From Methyloligella halotolerans (GTDB lineage: Bacteria; Pseudomonadota; Alphaproteobacteria; Rhizobiales; Methyloligellaceae): 64,000 bases of DNA. The notes beneath the pieces are model-generated. The model was given only the letters and a program-made list of their open reading frames with translations, had not been told where the DNA came from and made no database searches. Location of the stretch: NCBI RefSeq assembly GCF_001708935.1, contig NZ_MASI01000002.1, positions 62,001 through 126,000 of the forward strand. The letters are read 5' to 3'. How positions within the stretch are numbered: the first letter of the stretch is position 1; each line of letters starts with the position of its first letter. Position numbers and translations under genes: made by a program. Shown here in pieces: positions 18,021 through 27,247 of the stretch.

Positions 18021-19721
18021 TCAAGCGATGTGGCGCGCTTTTTCCTCCATAACCTCAAGTCCGCCCGTAAGGGCAGGCAGATGCGGGCTCGCAGGTCCGA
18101 AGAGGAAACCCTGCCCGAGATCGCAGCCAAGCGCGGCGAGGGTATCGGCGAGGGCTTCGCTCTCGATGCCCTCCGCGGTGGTCTTCAGGTCGAGGGCGCG
18201 GCCGAGGCGGATCATGGCCTCGACGAGCCGCAACTCTTCGGGGTTTTCGAGAATCCTGGCGATGTAGCTGCGATCGATCTTTAGGGCGTCCAGGCGCAGC
18301 TCCCGAAGATGAGACAGCCCGGAATAGCCGGTTCCGAAGTCGTCCAGCGCAACGGATATGCCGAGGGCGTGCAGCTCAGCGAGAGTTGCCCTCGCCTCGT
18401 CGATCCGGGTGACCATGGCGGTCTCGGTGATCTCGACCTGGAGCCGCGCGGGCGGAAATCCCGCTCCGGTGAGAATGTCCCGCAGGGTTGGCGCGAGGAG
18501 GCCGTCGGCGAACTGGTGCGGCGATAGGTTGACCGAGAGGAAGGGTGCACCGGGCACGGCCTCGATGTCGGCAATCGCCTTTCGCAGCAGGGCATAGGTC
18601 AGGCCGCCGATCAGTCCGGTCCGTTCGGCGATGGGGATGAAGTTGTCGGCGGTCAGAACGCCGCGCTCGGGATGCTGCCATCGGGCGAGGATCTCATAAC
18701 CGACGATCCGTCTCGTGCGCAGATGAACCAGGGGCTGATAGTACGGAACGATCTGCCCGCTGTTGATTGCGCCCCGAATGTCGGCTTCCAGAGCGAAGCG
18801 CTGCTGCAGGCGCTTGTCCATGTCGTCGTCAAAGCAACGATAAGCGCCCCGCTGCTCACTCTTGGCGCGGTACATGGCCATGTCGGCCCGATGCAGCAGA
18901 AGATCGATGCTGGTGTCATCGGGGATCTTCAGATCGTCGCGCAGGGTGTCTCTTCGGTAGATTGCGGTGCCGAGACTGACTCCGATTCGCATCTCCAGCG
19001 CGGCGATGTGCATCGGCTGCGGGACCTCCTCGACGATACGGCGCGCCATGTCCAGGGCGACGCCTCCGTCCCCCTGATAACGGTACAGCACGCCGAACTC
19101 GTCTCCGCCGAGCCTGGCGACGAGTCCCTTGCTGCCCACGATGCGGCGAAGCCGTGCGGCGACGGCCTTGAGCACCTTGTCTCCCAAGCCGTGGCCGTAA
19201 AGGTCATTGATCGGCTTGAAGCGATCCAGATCGACCAGGAAGACGGCACAGGCGCCATCCTCCGGGAGATTGGCGACCCAGCGCGGGAAGGCTTCCAGAA
19301 AATGACGGCGATTGGGTAGCCCCGTCAGCGTGTCGTGGCGCGCGAGGCGATGGGCATGGCGCTCGGCCTCTTTGCGCTGTGCCACTTCCTGGCGAAGCTG
19401 ATGCATACGGCGGGCCGCCCAGATGAAACCGGCGATGCCGCAGAGGGTCAGAGCATGGAGCAGTTCGTCTAGCTCGTAGAACTCGTTGGCTTCGAACCAG
19501 CGCTCCATCGTGTCATGGAAATCGACGGTATAGAGGGCGATGTAGACGACGACCGTCAGGATCGCGAATGCGAGCGCATCGCTGCCGGCCGGGTTTCGAT
19601 CGCGCAGCCGGTGCCAGGCACGGCGAATTGCGCCCCCGAGCCGTTCGAGCAAGGCGAAATTCGTCCACCTTCTCAGTCTTTCAACCAACGATAGCATTCC
19701 TCTACCGGACGTTTCGGGCAT
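18021..19721 (-). CDS. Membrane-anchored GGDEF-EAL cyclic di-GMP protein
   Basis: About 566 residues. Two hydrophobic segments near the N-terminus (about 47-62 and 86-105, FAILTVVVYIALY and LLHALTLCGIAGFIWAA) enclose a short acidic periplasmic loop, then a helical linker. The GGDEF domain is intact (ARLGGDEFGV), so cyclase activity is plausible. The EAL domain has EIL in place of EAL (YEILARWQHPERG), with ETAMV, DDFGTGYS, KIDRSYI and EGIE still present, so phosphodiesterase activity is also plausible. The start is uncertain: ATG at 19721 is chosen; another at 19697 follows GAGG closely. It lies between infC and rpmI, on the opposite strand. Confidence 0.88.
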   Translation of the reverse strand: MPETSGRGMLSLVERLRRWTNFALLERLGGAIRRAWHRLRDRNPAGSDALAFAILTVVVYIALYTVDFHDTMERWFEANEFYELDELLHALTLCGIAGFIWAARRMHQLRQEVAQRKEAERHAHRLARHDTLTGLPNRRHFLEAFPRWVANLPEDGACAVFLVDLDRFKPINDLYGHGLGDKVLKAVAARLRRIVGSKGLVARLGGDEFGVLYRYQGDGGVALDMARRIVEEVPQPMHIAALEMRIGVSLGTAIYRRDTLRDDLKIPDDTSIDLLLHRADMAMYRAKSEQRGAYRCFDDDMDKRLQQRFALEADIRGAINSGQIVPYYQPLVHLRTRRIVGYEILARWQHPERGVLTADNFIPIAERTGLIGGLTYALLRKAIADIEAVPGAPFLSVNLSPHQFADGLLAPTLRDILTGAGFPPARLQVEITETAMVTRIDEARATLAELHALGISVALDDFGTGYSGLSHLRELRLDALKIDRSYIARILENPEELRLVEAMIRLGRALDLKTTAEGIESEALADTLAALGCDLGQGFLFGPASPHLPALTGGLEVMEEKARHIA

Positions 19722-19757
19722 GGAAATGCATTTCGGTTTGGATTTGGTAAGCGCGTC

Positions 19758-19781
19758 GTTGCAATTTTTCGCAATTGCAAC
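19758..19781. promoter_or_regulatory. Inverted repeat between the GGDEF-EAL gene and rpmI
   Basis: Perfect 7-base arms GTTGCAA and TTGCAAC, centred in an AT-rich patch of the divergent intergenic region. It could be an operator for the GGDEF-EAL gene, since it lies just upstream of that gene's start. No factor is identifiable. Confidence 0.4.
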
Positions 19782-19823
19782 CAGATAATCCTTGCGCCGC
19801 CGGGCTCTGGGCCTGCTCCGGGC

Positions 19824-19852
19824 TTGCCTGGGACGGGCAATTGGCCTTATAA
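19824..19852 (+). promoter_or_regulatory. Probable sigma-70 promoter of rpmI-rplT-pheST
   Basis: TTGCCT (19824-19829), a 17-base spacer and TTATAA (19847-19852), about 140 bases before rpmI. The long leader is consistent with leader control. Found by eye. Confidence 0.5.
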
Positions 19853-19946
19853 GGCGCGCTTGAACCAATGCAGGAGCGGCCTGGCGGGGCATGCCATGGC
19901 GGCTCGCAATGCTTCATCCATCCAAAGAGGGATGTTTTCAAACGTC

Positions 19947-19971
19947 GGACCGGTGGCCCGCGCCCCGGTCC
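19947..19971 (+). promoter_or_regulatory. Hairpin in the rpmI leader
   Basis: Arms GGACCGG and CCGGTCC (7 bases) with an 11-base GC-rich loop, ending 23 bases before the rpmI start and followed by AAGGA. In other bacteria ribosomal protein L20 represses this operon by binding leader RNA; that this hairpin is part of such a site is inference. Confidence 0.4.
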
Positions 19972-19994
19972 CTATCAAGAATTAAGGAAGCAAA

Positions 19995-20198
19995 ATGCCC
20001 AAGATGAAGACCAAGAGCGGTGCCAAGAAACGCTTCAAGATCACGGCCAATGGCCGGGTCAAGTGTCAGGCCGCCGGCAAGCGTCACGGGATGATCAAGC
20101 GTACCAACAAGTTCATCCGGGATGCCCGCGGCACCTTCGTCCTCTCCGATGAGGACGCCAAGGTCGTGAAGAAGCATTTCCTCCCCTACGGCCGATAG
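19995..20198 (+). CDS. rpmI: 50S ribosomal protein L35
   Basis: 67-residue basic ribosomal protein of the large subunit, beginning [16 protein letters not shown] and ending HFLPYGR, matching L35 in length and pattern. AAGGA lies seven bases before the start. rplT follows 35 bases on, and the two are surely cotranscribed. Confidence 0.97.
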   Translation: MPKMKTKSGAKKRFKITANGRVKCQAAGKRHGMIKRTNKFIRDARGTFVLSDEDAKVVKKHFLPYGR

Positions 20199-20233
20199 AG
20201 CCGAAGGCTGAGACCTCTTAAAGGAGCACCGAT

Positions 20234-20590
20234 ATGTCCCGTGTGAAACGCGGCGTCACCAGCCATGCCCGCCACCGCAAGGTTCTGACCCAGGCGAAGG
20301 GCTATTACGGCCGCCGGAAGAACACCATCCGCGTTGCCAAGCAGGCCGTGGACAAGGCCGGCCAGTACGCCTATCGCGACCGCAAGGTGAAGAAGCGGAC
20401 GTTCCGCTCGCTTTGGATCCAGCGCATCAACGCTGCTGCGCGTCTGCATGGCCTCACCTATGCCCGGTTCATCGAAGGGCTGAAGAAGTCCGGCATCGAG
20501 CTCGACCGCAAGGTTCTGGCCGATATCGCCGTGCGCGAGCCGGAAGCCTTCAAGAGCCTGGCAGAGACCGCCGCCTCGGCGCGCAGCTAG
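20234..20590 (+). CDS. rplT: 50S ribosomal protein L20
   Basis: 118-residue basic protein needed early in 50S assembly and a known autogenous regulator of its own operon. It begins [18 protein letters not shown] and has the RNA-binding segment [17 protein letters not shown] and then [17 protein letters not shown], all diagnostic of L20. AGGAG lies just upstream of the start. It sits between rpmI and pheS in the normal order. Confidence 0.97.
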   Translation: MSRVKRGVTSHARHRKVLTQAKGYYGRRKNTIRVAKQAVDKAGQYAYRDRKVKKRTFRSLWIQRINAAARLHGLTYARFIEGLKKSGIELDRKVLADIAVREPEAFKSLAETAASARS

Positions 20591-20630
20591 GCATCGCGTA
20601 AGGACGTTCAAACCCAAGGACCGTGAAGCG

Positions 20631-21718
20631 ATGGCTGCGCCCGAGCTCGACACCCTCAAGGCCGAGCTTCTGGCGGCCATTGGCGATGCGGACGATCTCG
20701 CAAGCTCGATGCCGTGCGCGTCTCCGCGCTCGGCAAGAAGGGCCGGGTCTCCGGTCTGATGAAGTCGCTCGGCGAGATGCCGCCGGAGGAGCGCAAGAGC
20801 TTCGGGCAGGCGGTCAACGCGCTTAAGGACGAAATCGGCGCGGCTCTCCAGGAAAAGCACGAGGCGCTCTCCCGCGCCGCCCTGTCGGAGAAGCTGGCGG
20901 CGGAGCGGGAAGACGTCACCCTGCCCGTGCGGCTCGGCCCGCTGGCGCAGGGGCGTATCCATCCGGTGAGCCAGGTGATCGACGAGATCACCGAGATCTT
21001 CGGCGACATGGGCTTCGCCATCGCCGAAGGGCCGGATATCGAGACGGACTTCAACAACTTCACCGCGCTCAACATCCCGCCGGAGCATCCCGCGCGGCAG
21101 GATCACGACACGTTCTATTTCTCGCCGGATGAGAACGGCGAGCGGGCGGTGCTTCGCACCCATACGAGCCCGGTCCAGATCCGCACCATGCTCGCGGAAG
21201 AGCCACCCTTGCGCATTATCGCGCCGGGCCGCGTCTACCGCTCGGACTCCGACCAGACCCACACGCCCATGTTCCATCAGGTCGAGGGGCTGGTCATCGA
21301 CGAGGAGACCCATCTCGGCCATCTGAAATGGGTGCTCGAAGAGTTCTGCAAGGCGTTCTTCGAGGTCGACAGCGTGAAGATGCGCTTCCGCGCCAGCCAC
21401 TTCCCCTTCACCGAGCCCTCCATGGAGGTCGATATCGGCTACGCCAAGGTGGGCGACGAGATCCGCATCGGCGAGGGCGATCAATGGCTGGAGATCCTCG
21501 GCTGCGGTATGGTGCACCCGAACGTGCTGCGGAACGTGAACATCGATCCTGAGCGCTATCAGGGCTTCGCGTTCGGCGTCGGCATAGACCGTTTGGCCAT
21601 GCTGAAATACGGCATGCCGGACCTGCGCGCTTTCTTCTCCGCAGACCTGCGCTGGCTGAAGCACTACGGGTTCAGCGCGCTCAACGTCCCCACCCTGGCC
21701 GGCGGGCTTTCCAGCTGA
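20631..21718 (+). CDS. pheS: Phenylalanyl-tRNA synthetase alpha subunit, frameshifted near the N-terminus as sequenced
   Basis: Catalytic subunit of the class II (alpha-beta)2 enzyme that charges tRNA-Phe. From ATG 20631 (AAGGA upstream) the protein reads [23 protein letters not shown], then loses frame. One added base near 20701 (CTCGC-AAGCTCG) restores [16 protein letters not shown] and continues to 21718, giving 362 residues, the normal PheS length. Motif 2 ([10 protein letters not shown], then [18 protein letters not shown]) and motif 3 ([16 protein letters not shown]) are intact. A GTG at 20714 could be called as the start of a shorter product, but it would lack the N-terminal helices that hold tRNA. 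Because the gene is essential, the missing base is most likely a sequence error. Confidence 0.95.
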
Positions 21719-22164
21719 TGAACGTCTCCGTCATCCATCTCCTGAGCGACTCCCAGGTCGACGACCTGCTGGCGCTCTACCAAAAGGAGTGGTGGTCCAA
21801 AGGCCGTACCCTGACCGACGTGCGGACCATGCTTGAGAATTCCGATCTCATCTTCGGTCTGGCGGACGACGAAACGGGCAGGCTTCTCGGCTTCGCGCGG
21901 GTGATCACCGATATGGTCTACCGCGCCATCATCTACGACGTGATCGTGGATGAAGAGCTGCGAGGGCAGAACCTCGGTAAACGGCTGATGGACGCCATGA
22001 TGTCCGACAACGTGCTGGCCAGCATCGCGAGCGTCGAGCTGCATTGTCTGCCGGAGATGGAGGCCTTCTACGGCAAGTGGGGCTTCGCTCCGAACAACTC
22101 CGGGACCCGCCCGTTGCGCATCCGCCGCGGCGATGCGCCGATCGGACATAAGGCAAGCGCATGA
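21718..22164 (+). CDS. GNAT-family N-acetyltransferase
   Basis: A 148-residue single-domain acetyltransferase. The acetyl-CoA binding segment is VDEELRGQNLGKRLMDAM (R-x-x-N-L-G-K pattern), preceded by strands LLGFARV and IIYDVIV and followed by FYGKWGF. The target is unknown. It is wedged between pheS and pheT: its ATG shares a base with the pheS stop and its stop overlaps the pheT start (ATGA), so all three are translationally coupled. Placement inside an aminoacyl-tRNA synthetase operon hints at a translation-related or stress role, but that is inference. Confidence 0.85.
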   Translation: MNVSVIHLLSDSQVDDLLALYQKEWWSKGRTLTDVRTMLENSDLIFGLADDETGRLLGFARVITDMVYRAIIYDVIVDEELRGQNLGKRLMDAMMSDNVLASIASVELHCLPEMEAFYGKWGFAPNNSGTRPLRIRRGDAPIGHKASA

Positions 22165-24575
22165 AGTTCACCATCGCCTGGCTGAAAGAGCATCTCGACA
22201 CGGATGCGAGCCTCGAGGAGATCGCGGAAACCCTGACGGTCATCGGGCTCGAGGTCGAGGAGATCGTCGATCCGGCGGAAGCGTTCAAGGCTTACACGGT
22301 CGCCGAGGTGGTCGCGGCGGAGAAGCATCCTGACGCCGACAAGCTGCAGGTCTGCACGGTCAATACGGGGACCGAGACACTGCAGGTTGTCTGCGGCGCG
22401 CCGAATGCGCGGGCCGGCATGAAGGGTGTGTTCGCGCCCGTCGGCACCTATGTGCCGGGCATCGATGTGACCCTGACGAAAGCGAAGATCCGCGGCGTGG
22501 AATCCTTCGGCATGCTCTGTTCCGAGCGAGAGCTGGAGCTCTCCGACGAGCATCACGGCATCATCGAGCTGCCCGAGGATGCGGAGGTCGGAAGTCCGGC
22601 CGCCGATGCGCTCGGGCTCACGGATGCGATGATCGACATCGCCATCACGCCGAACCGGCCGGACTGCCTGGCGGTTTCCGGCATCGCGCGGGATCTGGCC
22701 GCGGCGGGACTTGGCACCTTCAAGGACAAGCCGGTCGAACCGGTGAAGGGCGACTTCAAGAATCCGCAGCCCATCGCGCTGAAATTCGACGCTGATTCTG
22801 CGGACGCCTGCCCCGTCTTCGCCGGGCGCGTCGTGAAGGGCGTCAAGAACGGGCCGAGCCCGGACTGGCTCCAGGCTCGCCTGAAGGCGATCGGCCTTCG
22901 CCCGATCAACGCGCTGGTCGATATCACCAACTACATCTCTTTCGACCGGGCACGGCCGCTCCATGTCTACGACGCCGACAAGCTTACGGGCACGATCTCC
23001 GCGCGGCTCGGCAAGGTGAGCGAAAAGTTCGAGGCGCTGGACGGCAAGACCTACGAGGTCGATCCGGAAGCGACCGTGATCGCCGACGATGAAAAGGTGC
23101 TCGGCTTTGGCGGCATCATGGGCGGCGAGGAGACCGGCTGCACGGATGAGACGACAAACGTCTTCATCGAGAGTGCCTATTTCGATCCGATCCGCACGGC
23201 CAAGACGGGCCGTCGCTTCAATATCGTGTCGGACGCGCGCTACCGGTTCGAGCGCGGCGTCGATCCGCAATTCGTTGTCCCTGGGCTGGAGCTCGCGACC
23301 CAGATGATCCTGGACCTCTGCGGGGGCGAGGCGAGCGAGATCGAGGTTGCCGGCGAGGCGCCCGAGGGCCGGCCTGCATTCGGTTTCGATCCGGCGCGGG
23401 TGAAGCGACTTTCCGGGCTCGACATTTCCAACAAGGAGATCGAGGTGACGCTCGAGAAGCTCGGCTTCGAGCTTGCGGGCAGCGCGCCTGATCTCCAGGT
23501 CACTCCGCCGAGCTGGCGACCGGATATCCATGGCCCCGCCGATCTGGTGGAAGAAATCGTCCGGCTGGTCGGTGTGGACAAGGTCGCCCCGACGCCCATG
23601 CCGCGCGCGTCTGGCGTCGCCAAGCCGGTGCTGACCGATAAGCAGATCCGCCAGCGCCTGGCGCGCCGGGTGCTCGCCTCGCGCGGGCTGGTCGAGGCCG
23701 TGACGTGGTCGTTCATACCGGAAGCCCATGCCAGGCTGTTCGGCGGCGGCGCACCGGCGTTGAAGCTCGACAATCCCATCTCCACCGAGATGAGCGACAT
23801 GCGGCCGAGCCTGCTGCCGGGCCTCGTGACCGCGGCGCAGCGGAACAAGGATCGCGGCTTCTCCGATGGCGGGCTGTTCGAGCTGGGCCAAGCCTATTCG
23901 GGCGCCAAGCCGGAAGACCAGTATCTTGCCGCGAGCGGCGTGCGCTTCGGAAATGTATCCCTGGAGGGCTTGGGGCGCGACTGGCAGGGCAATGCGCCCA
24001 AGGCCGACGTGTTCGCCGCGAAGGCCGATCTCGCCGCGATGCTGCAGAGCTTTGGTCTCGACCCGTCCAGCATGATGGTGGTGGCGGAAGCCCCCGACTG
24101 GTTCCACCCCGGCCGCTCCGGCTCGTTCAAGCTTGGGCCGAAAGTGACGCTCGGCGTATTCGGGGCGCTGCACCCGGAGACCTTGCGAGCGCTGGGCGCC
24201 GAGGGCCCCATGGCCGGGTTCGAGCTCTATCTCGACGCCCTGCCCAAGCAGAAGAAGAAGGGCTCGGGCCGCTCGGCGCTGGGCGCATCCGACCTGCAGG
24301 CTGTACGCCGCGACTTCGCCTTCCTGGTGGATATATCCGTTCCGGCCGGCGATCTCATCAAGGCCGCTCGCTCGGCCGACAAGGCGTTGATCGCGCAAGT
24401 CGGCCTGTTCGACGTCTTCACGGGCAAGGGCGTGCCGGAGGGCAAGAAGTCCCTCGCCATCGAGGTGACGCTCCAGCCGATGGAGAAGACGCTGACGGAC
24501 AAGGAGATCGACGCGGTGGCGGAGAAGATCGTCGCTTCTGTCGTGAAGGCCACCGGCGGCGAGCTGCGGGGCTAG
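22161..24575 (+). CDS. pheT: Phenylalanyl-tRNA synthetase beta subunit
   Basis: 804-residue beta subunit. Visible domains in order: the N-terminal part with the OB-fold tRNA-binding domain (about 40-150, [15 protein letters not shown]), the B3/B4 editing domain (about 200-390, [13 protein letters not shown] and [10 protein letters not shown]), the B5 DNA-binding-like domain (about 400-480), the inactive synthetase-like core (about 490-690, [13 protein letters not shown]) and the FDX-ACB anticodon-binding domain (last 95, [10 protein letters not shown]). Length is normal and no motif is missing. The start overlaps the GNAT stop; the stop overlaps convergent mbfA by four bases. Confidence 0.97.
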   Translation: MKFTIAWLKEHLDTDASLEEIAETLTVIGLEVEEIVDPAEAFKAYTVAEVVAAEKHPDADKLQVCTVNTGTETLQVVCGAPNARAGMKGVFAPVGTYVPGIDVTLTKAKIRGVESFGMLCSERELELSDEHHGIIELPEDAEVGSPAADALGLTDAMIDIAITPNRPDCLAVSGIARDLAAAGLGTFKDKPVEPVKGDFKNPQPIALKFDADSADACPVFAGRVVKGVKNGPSPDWLQARLKAIGLRPINALVDITNYISFDRARPLHVYDADKLTGTISARLGKVSEKFEALDGKTYEVDPEATVIADDEKVLGFGGIMGGEETGCTDETTNVFIESAYFDPIRTAKTGRRFNIVSDARYRFERGVDPQFVVPGLELATQMILDLCGGEASEIEVAGEAPEGRPAFGFDPARVKRLSGLDISNKEIEVTLEKLGFELAGSAPDLQVTPPSWRPDIHGPADLVEEIVRLVGVDKVAPTPMPRASGVAKPVLTDKQIRQRLARRVLASRGLVEAVTWSFIPEAHARLFGGGAPALKLDNPISTEMSDMRPSLLPGLVTAAQRNKDRGFSDGGLFELGQAYSGAKPEDQYLAASGVRFGNVSLEGLGRDWQGNAPKADVFAAKADLAAMLQSFGLDPSSMMVVAEAPDWFHPGRSGSFKLGPKVTLGVFGALHPETLRALGAEGPMAGFELYLDALPKQKKKGSGRSALGASDLQAVRRDFAFLVDISVPAGDLIKAARSADKALIAQVGLFDVFTGKGVPEGKKSLAIEVTLQPMEKTLTDKEIDAVAEKIVASVVKATGGELRG

Positions 24576-25525
24576 GCACTCCCGATCAGGATGCCCACGG
24601 CGAAGACGATCGTGCCGCCGATGACCACCTCGAACACAGCCTGAAGGAAGCGCGTGTCCATGTAGCGGGCGCGGACCCAGGCGATCGCCCAGAGCTCGAC
24701 CACCACGACCAGGCAGGCCACTGCGAAGGCCGTCCAAAAATGTGGGATCAGGAACGGCAGAGTGTGGCCGAGACCGCCCAGCGCCGTCATGAGGCCTGTG
24801 ATCAGCCCGCGCATCCAGGGATGGCCGCGGCCGGTCAGGGAGCCGTCGTCGGACAGCGCTTCGGCGAATCCCATGGAAATACCGGCGCCGAGGGAGGCCG
24901 CGAGACCGACGAGGAACGTCGCCCAGGTGTCGCCGGTGGCGAAGGCCGCGGCGAAGATCGGCGCCAGGGTCGAGACGGACCCATCCATGAGCCCGGCAAG
25001 ACCCGGCTGCACCACCTGAAGCACGAAGAGACGGCGGCGGGTCTCGGCCTCCGCCTTCTCCACGGAGGTGGAGATGATCTTCTCGCCGAGCTTGTCGGCA
25101 AGAGCTTCGTGGGTCTGCTCAGCCTGGGCAAGATCGCCCAGCAGCTTGCGGGTCGCCGCGTCGGTGGTCTTGACCATGGCCCGCTCGTAGAAGCGGCGGG
25201 TCTCGAATTCCATCTCCTCGACTTGCTTCCGCACGCGCTCCGGCCCCAAGGACTGCACCATCCAGAGGGGCTTATGGGCGACGAAACCGTTGATGTCCTG
25301 TCTGCGGATAAGCGGAATGTGATCGCCGAACTTCTCGCGGTGGAGGTCGATCAGCCATTGGCGGTGGCTGTCCTCCTCCTTCGCCATCTCGTTCAGCACC
25401 TTCGCTGAGGCCGGGTAATGCTCTTCAAGCGCGCGGGCATAATCGCGATAGATCCGCGCGTCCTCTTCCTCAAGGGAGATCGCCAGGGCGACGATCTGCT
25501 CATCGTTCAGCTCTGAAAACCGCAT
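24572..25525 (-). CDS. mbfA: Membrane-bound ferritin MbfA (ferritin-like plus VIT1/CCC1 iron exporter)
   Basis: 317-residue fusion. The N-terminal ferritin-like (erythrin) domain (about 1-165) has the di-iron glutamates and histidines in [32 protein letters not shown] and AEQTHEAL. The C-terminal VIT1/CCC1 domain (about 170-317) has about five membrane helices, including [18 protein letters not shown] and [14 protein letters not shown]. In Bradyrhizobium and Agrobacterium MbfA exports iron and protects against iron and peroxide stress under control of Irr. The matching Irr box is visible 34 bases upstream at 25560-25576. Confidence 0.95.
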   Translation of the reverse strand: MRFSELNDEQIVALAISLEEEDARIYRDYARALEEHYPASAKVLNEMAKEEDSHRQWLIDLHREKFGDHIPLIRRQDINGFVAHKPLWMVQSLGPERVRKQVEEMEFETRRFYERAMVKTTDAATRKLLGDLAQAEQTHEALADKLGEKIISTSVEKAEAETRRRLFVLQVVQPGLAGLMDGSVSTLAPIFAAAFATGDTWATFLVGLAASLGAGISMGFAEALSDDGSLTGRGHPWMRGLITGLMTALGGLGHTLPFLIPHFWTAFAVACLVVVVELWAIAWVRARYMDTRFLQAVFEVVIGGTIVFAVGILIGSA

Positions 25526-25559
25526 GGACCGGCCTGCTTTATGACTTTCGCATTCGTAA

Positions 25560-25576
25560 TTTAGAATTGTTCTAAA
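25560..25576 (-). promoter_or_regulatory. Irr box (iron control element) upstream of mbfA
   Basis: A perfect 7-3-7 dyad, TTTAGAA-TTG-TTCTAAA, matching the ICE consensus bound by the haem-responsive Fur-family regulator Irr in Rhizobiales. Its position 34 bases before mbfA fits repression when iron is low and release when iron is plentiful. Confidence 0.88.
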
Positions 25577-25628
25577 TTAACGCGTGGAAAGGCCGGTAGC
25601 AAGGGTGGCGCCCGATTCGCCGCACCAG

Positions 25629-27134
25629 TTAGGCCGCTTCTCTCTCCGCCAGGCGCACGCGGCTGTGACGGATGCCGTAGAGGAAGTAGATCGCAAGCCC
25701 AATCACCAGCCAGATGACGAGGCGGGTCCAGGTAGCGCCGGGGAGGCCCAACATCAGAGCGAAGGCCGAGAGCGCGCCGGCAGGCGCCACGAACCAGATG
25801 GCAGGCGCCCTGAACGGCCGTTCGATCTCCGGGTGGGTGAACCGGAGGACCAGCACGCCGATCGAGACGAGGGCGAAGGCGAAGAGGGTCCCGATGGAGA
25901 CGAGCTCGCCGACGAGACCGATAGGCAGAAGACCGGCGCAGAGGGCGACTGCCGTCCCGAACAAGATGGTGGAGAGGTAGGGGGTGCGAAAACGCGGGTG
26001 GATCCGGGCGCCGAAGGGCGGCAGCAGGCCGTCGCGGGACATGGTGTAGAAGATCCGCGTCTGAGCCATCAGCAACACCAGGACGACAGAGGTAAGGCCG
26101 AGGATCGCGCCGAGCTTCACGATCGGGTCGAGCCAGTGGATGCCGATCGCATCCACGCCCACGGCGATGGGGTCCGCCACGTTGAGCTTGTCGTAGGGCA
26201 CGATGCCGGTCAGCACCATGCTGACGGCGACGTAGAGAAGCGTACAGATCACCAGGGAGCCGAGAATGCCGATGGGCATGTCGCGCTGGGGGTTGATGGC
26301 TTCCTGGGCCGCGGTCGAGACCGCATCGAAGCCGATATAGGCGAAGAATACGACGGCCGCGCCGCGCAGGATGCCGCTCCAGCCAAACTCCCCCGGCCCC
26401 TGGTTGGGCGGGATGAAGTGTCCTTGCGGGTTCGCCGCGGTCACCCAGTTCCCGGGGTCGAAATACCAGATGCCGGCGAGGATGAAGGCGATGATGATGC
26501 TCACCTTCAAGATGACGATCAGATTGTTCATGCGCGCCGATTCGCGGATGCCGACGATCAGCAGCGCCGCCATGGCCGCAACGATGATCATGGCCGGCAT
26601 GTTGAGGATTGCGCCGGTACGGCTCCATTCGCCGGTCGCCTCGTCGAAGGCAAATGGGGATGAGGTGAAGGCAGGTCCGAGATGGATGCCCATCCCGTCG
26701 AGGAAGCTCACCACATAGCCCGACCAGCCGATGGCGACGGCAGTGCCGCCGAGGGCATATTCCAGGATCAGGTCCCAGCCGATGATCCAGGCGATGAGCT
26801 CGCCCATGGTGGCGTAGGCGTAAGTGTAGGCGCTGCCGGAGATGGGCACGGTGGACGCCATCTCCGCATAGCAGAGGCCGGCGAAGGCGCAGGCGATGCC
26901 GCCGAGGATGAAGCACAGGGCGACGGCGGGGCCGGCATTGGCGGCGGCGGCGTGGCCTGTGAGGACGAAGATGCCGGCGCCGATCACGCAGCCGATGCCG
27001 AGGGAGACGAGGCTGACCGCCGAGAGGGTGCGTTTCAGGGGCACACCGTCATGGGTGGTGAGCGCCTGAACTTCCGTCTCCTGCGCCTGGCGCTGCAGCA
27101 GAGCGATGGATTTCTTGTCGAAGAGAGTGATCAC
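25629..27134 (-). CDS. APC-family amino acid permease
   Basis: 501-residue secondary transporter with about twelve to fourteen hydrophobic segments. The first helix carries the APC consensus [18 protein letters not shown], followed by [10 protein letters not shown] and [14 protein letters not shown], which resemble the cationic amino acid transporter (CAT/YhdG) subgroup. I chose GTG 27134 (reading [12 protein letters not shown]) because GAGGG lies upstream and the conserved N-terminus starts there; the frame is open further up without family-like sequence. It lies downstream of the capA-like gene on the same strand. Substrate is uncertain. Confidence 0.88.
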   Translation of the reverse strand: MITLFDKKSIALLQRQAQETEVQALTTHDGVPLKRTLSAVSLVSLGIGCVIGAGIFVLTGHAAAANAGPAVALCFILGGIACAFAGLCYAEMASTVPISGSAYTYAYATMGELIAWIIGWDLILEYALGGTAVAIGWSGYVVSFLDGMGIHLGPAFTSSPFAFDEATGEWSRTGAILNMPAMIIVAAMAALLIVGIRESARMNNLIVILKVSIIIAFILAGIWYFDPGNWVTAANPQGHFIPPNQGPGEFGWSGILRGAAVVFFAYIGFDAVSTAAQEAINPQRDMPIGILGSLVICTLLYVAVSMVLTGIVPYDKLNVADPIAVGVDAIGIHWLDPIVKLGAILGLTSVVLVLLMAQTRIFYTMSRDGLLPPFGARIHPRFRTPYLSTILFGTAVALCAGLLPIGLVGELVSIGTLFAFALVSIGVLVLRFTHPEIERPFRAPAIWFVAPAGALSAFALMLGLPGATWTRLVIWLVIGLAIYFLYGIRHSRVRLAEREAA

Positions 27135-27247
27135 GCTGCCCTCGAATCCGGCCTCTATCCCGCGACGCCTATAGCCGGGACGCGTGGATTTCCGGTAAAT
27201 GCCGAGAGCTGACCGAGGGGGAGCCTGCAGCAGGCAGACCTCCCATC

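Noticed and set aside
22068-24737. Very long open frame antisense to pheT
   Set aside because: It mirrors the codon pattern of pheT, has Arg/His/Leu-rich composition and no family similarity; an artefact of high GC content.
25561-26916. Arg/His-rich frame on the same strand as the APC permease, shifted by one
   Set aside because: The permease frame has membrane helices and family motifs; the shifted frame has low-complexity composition.
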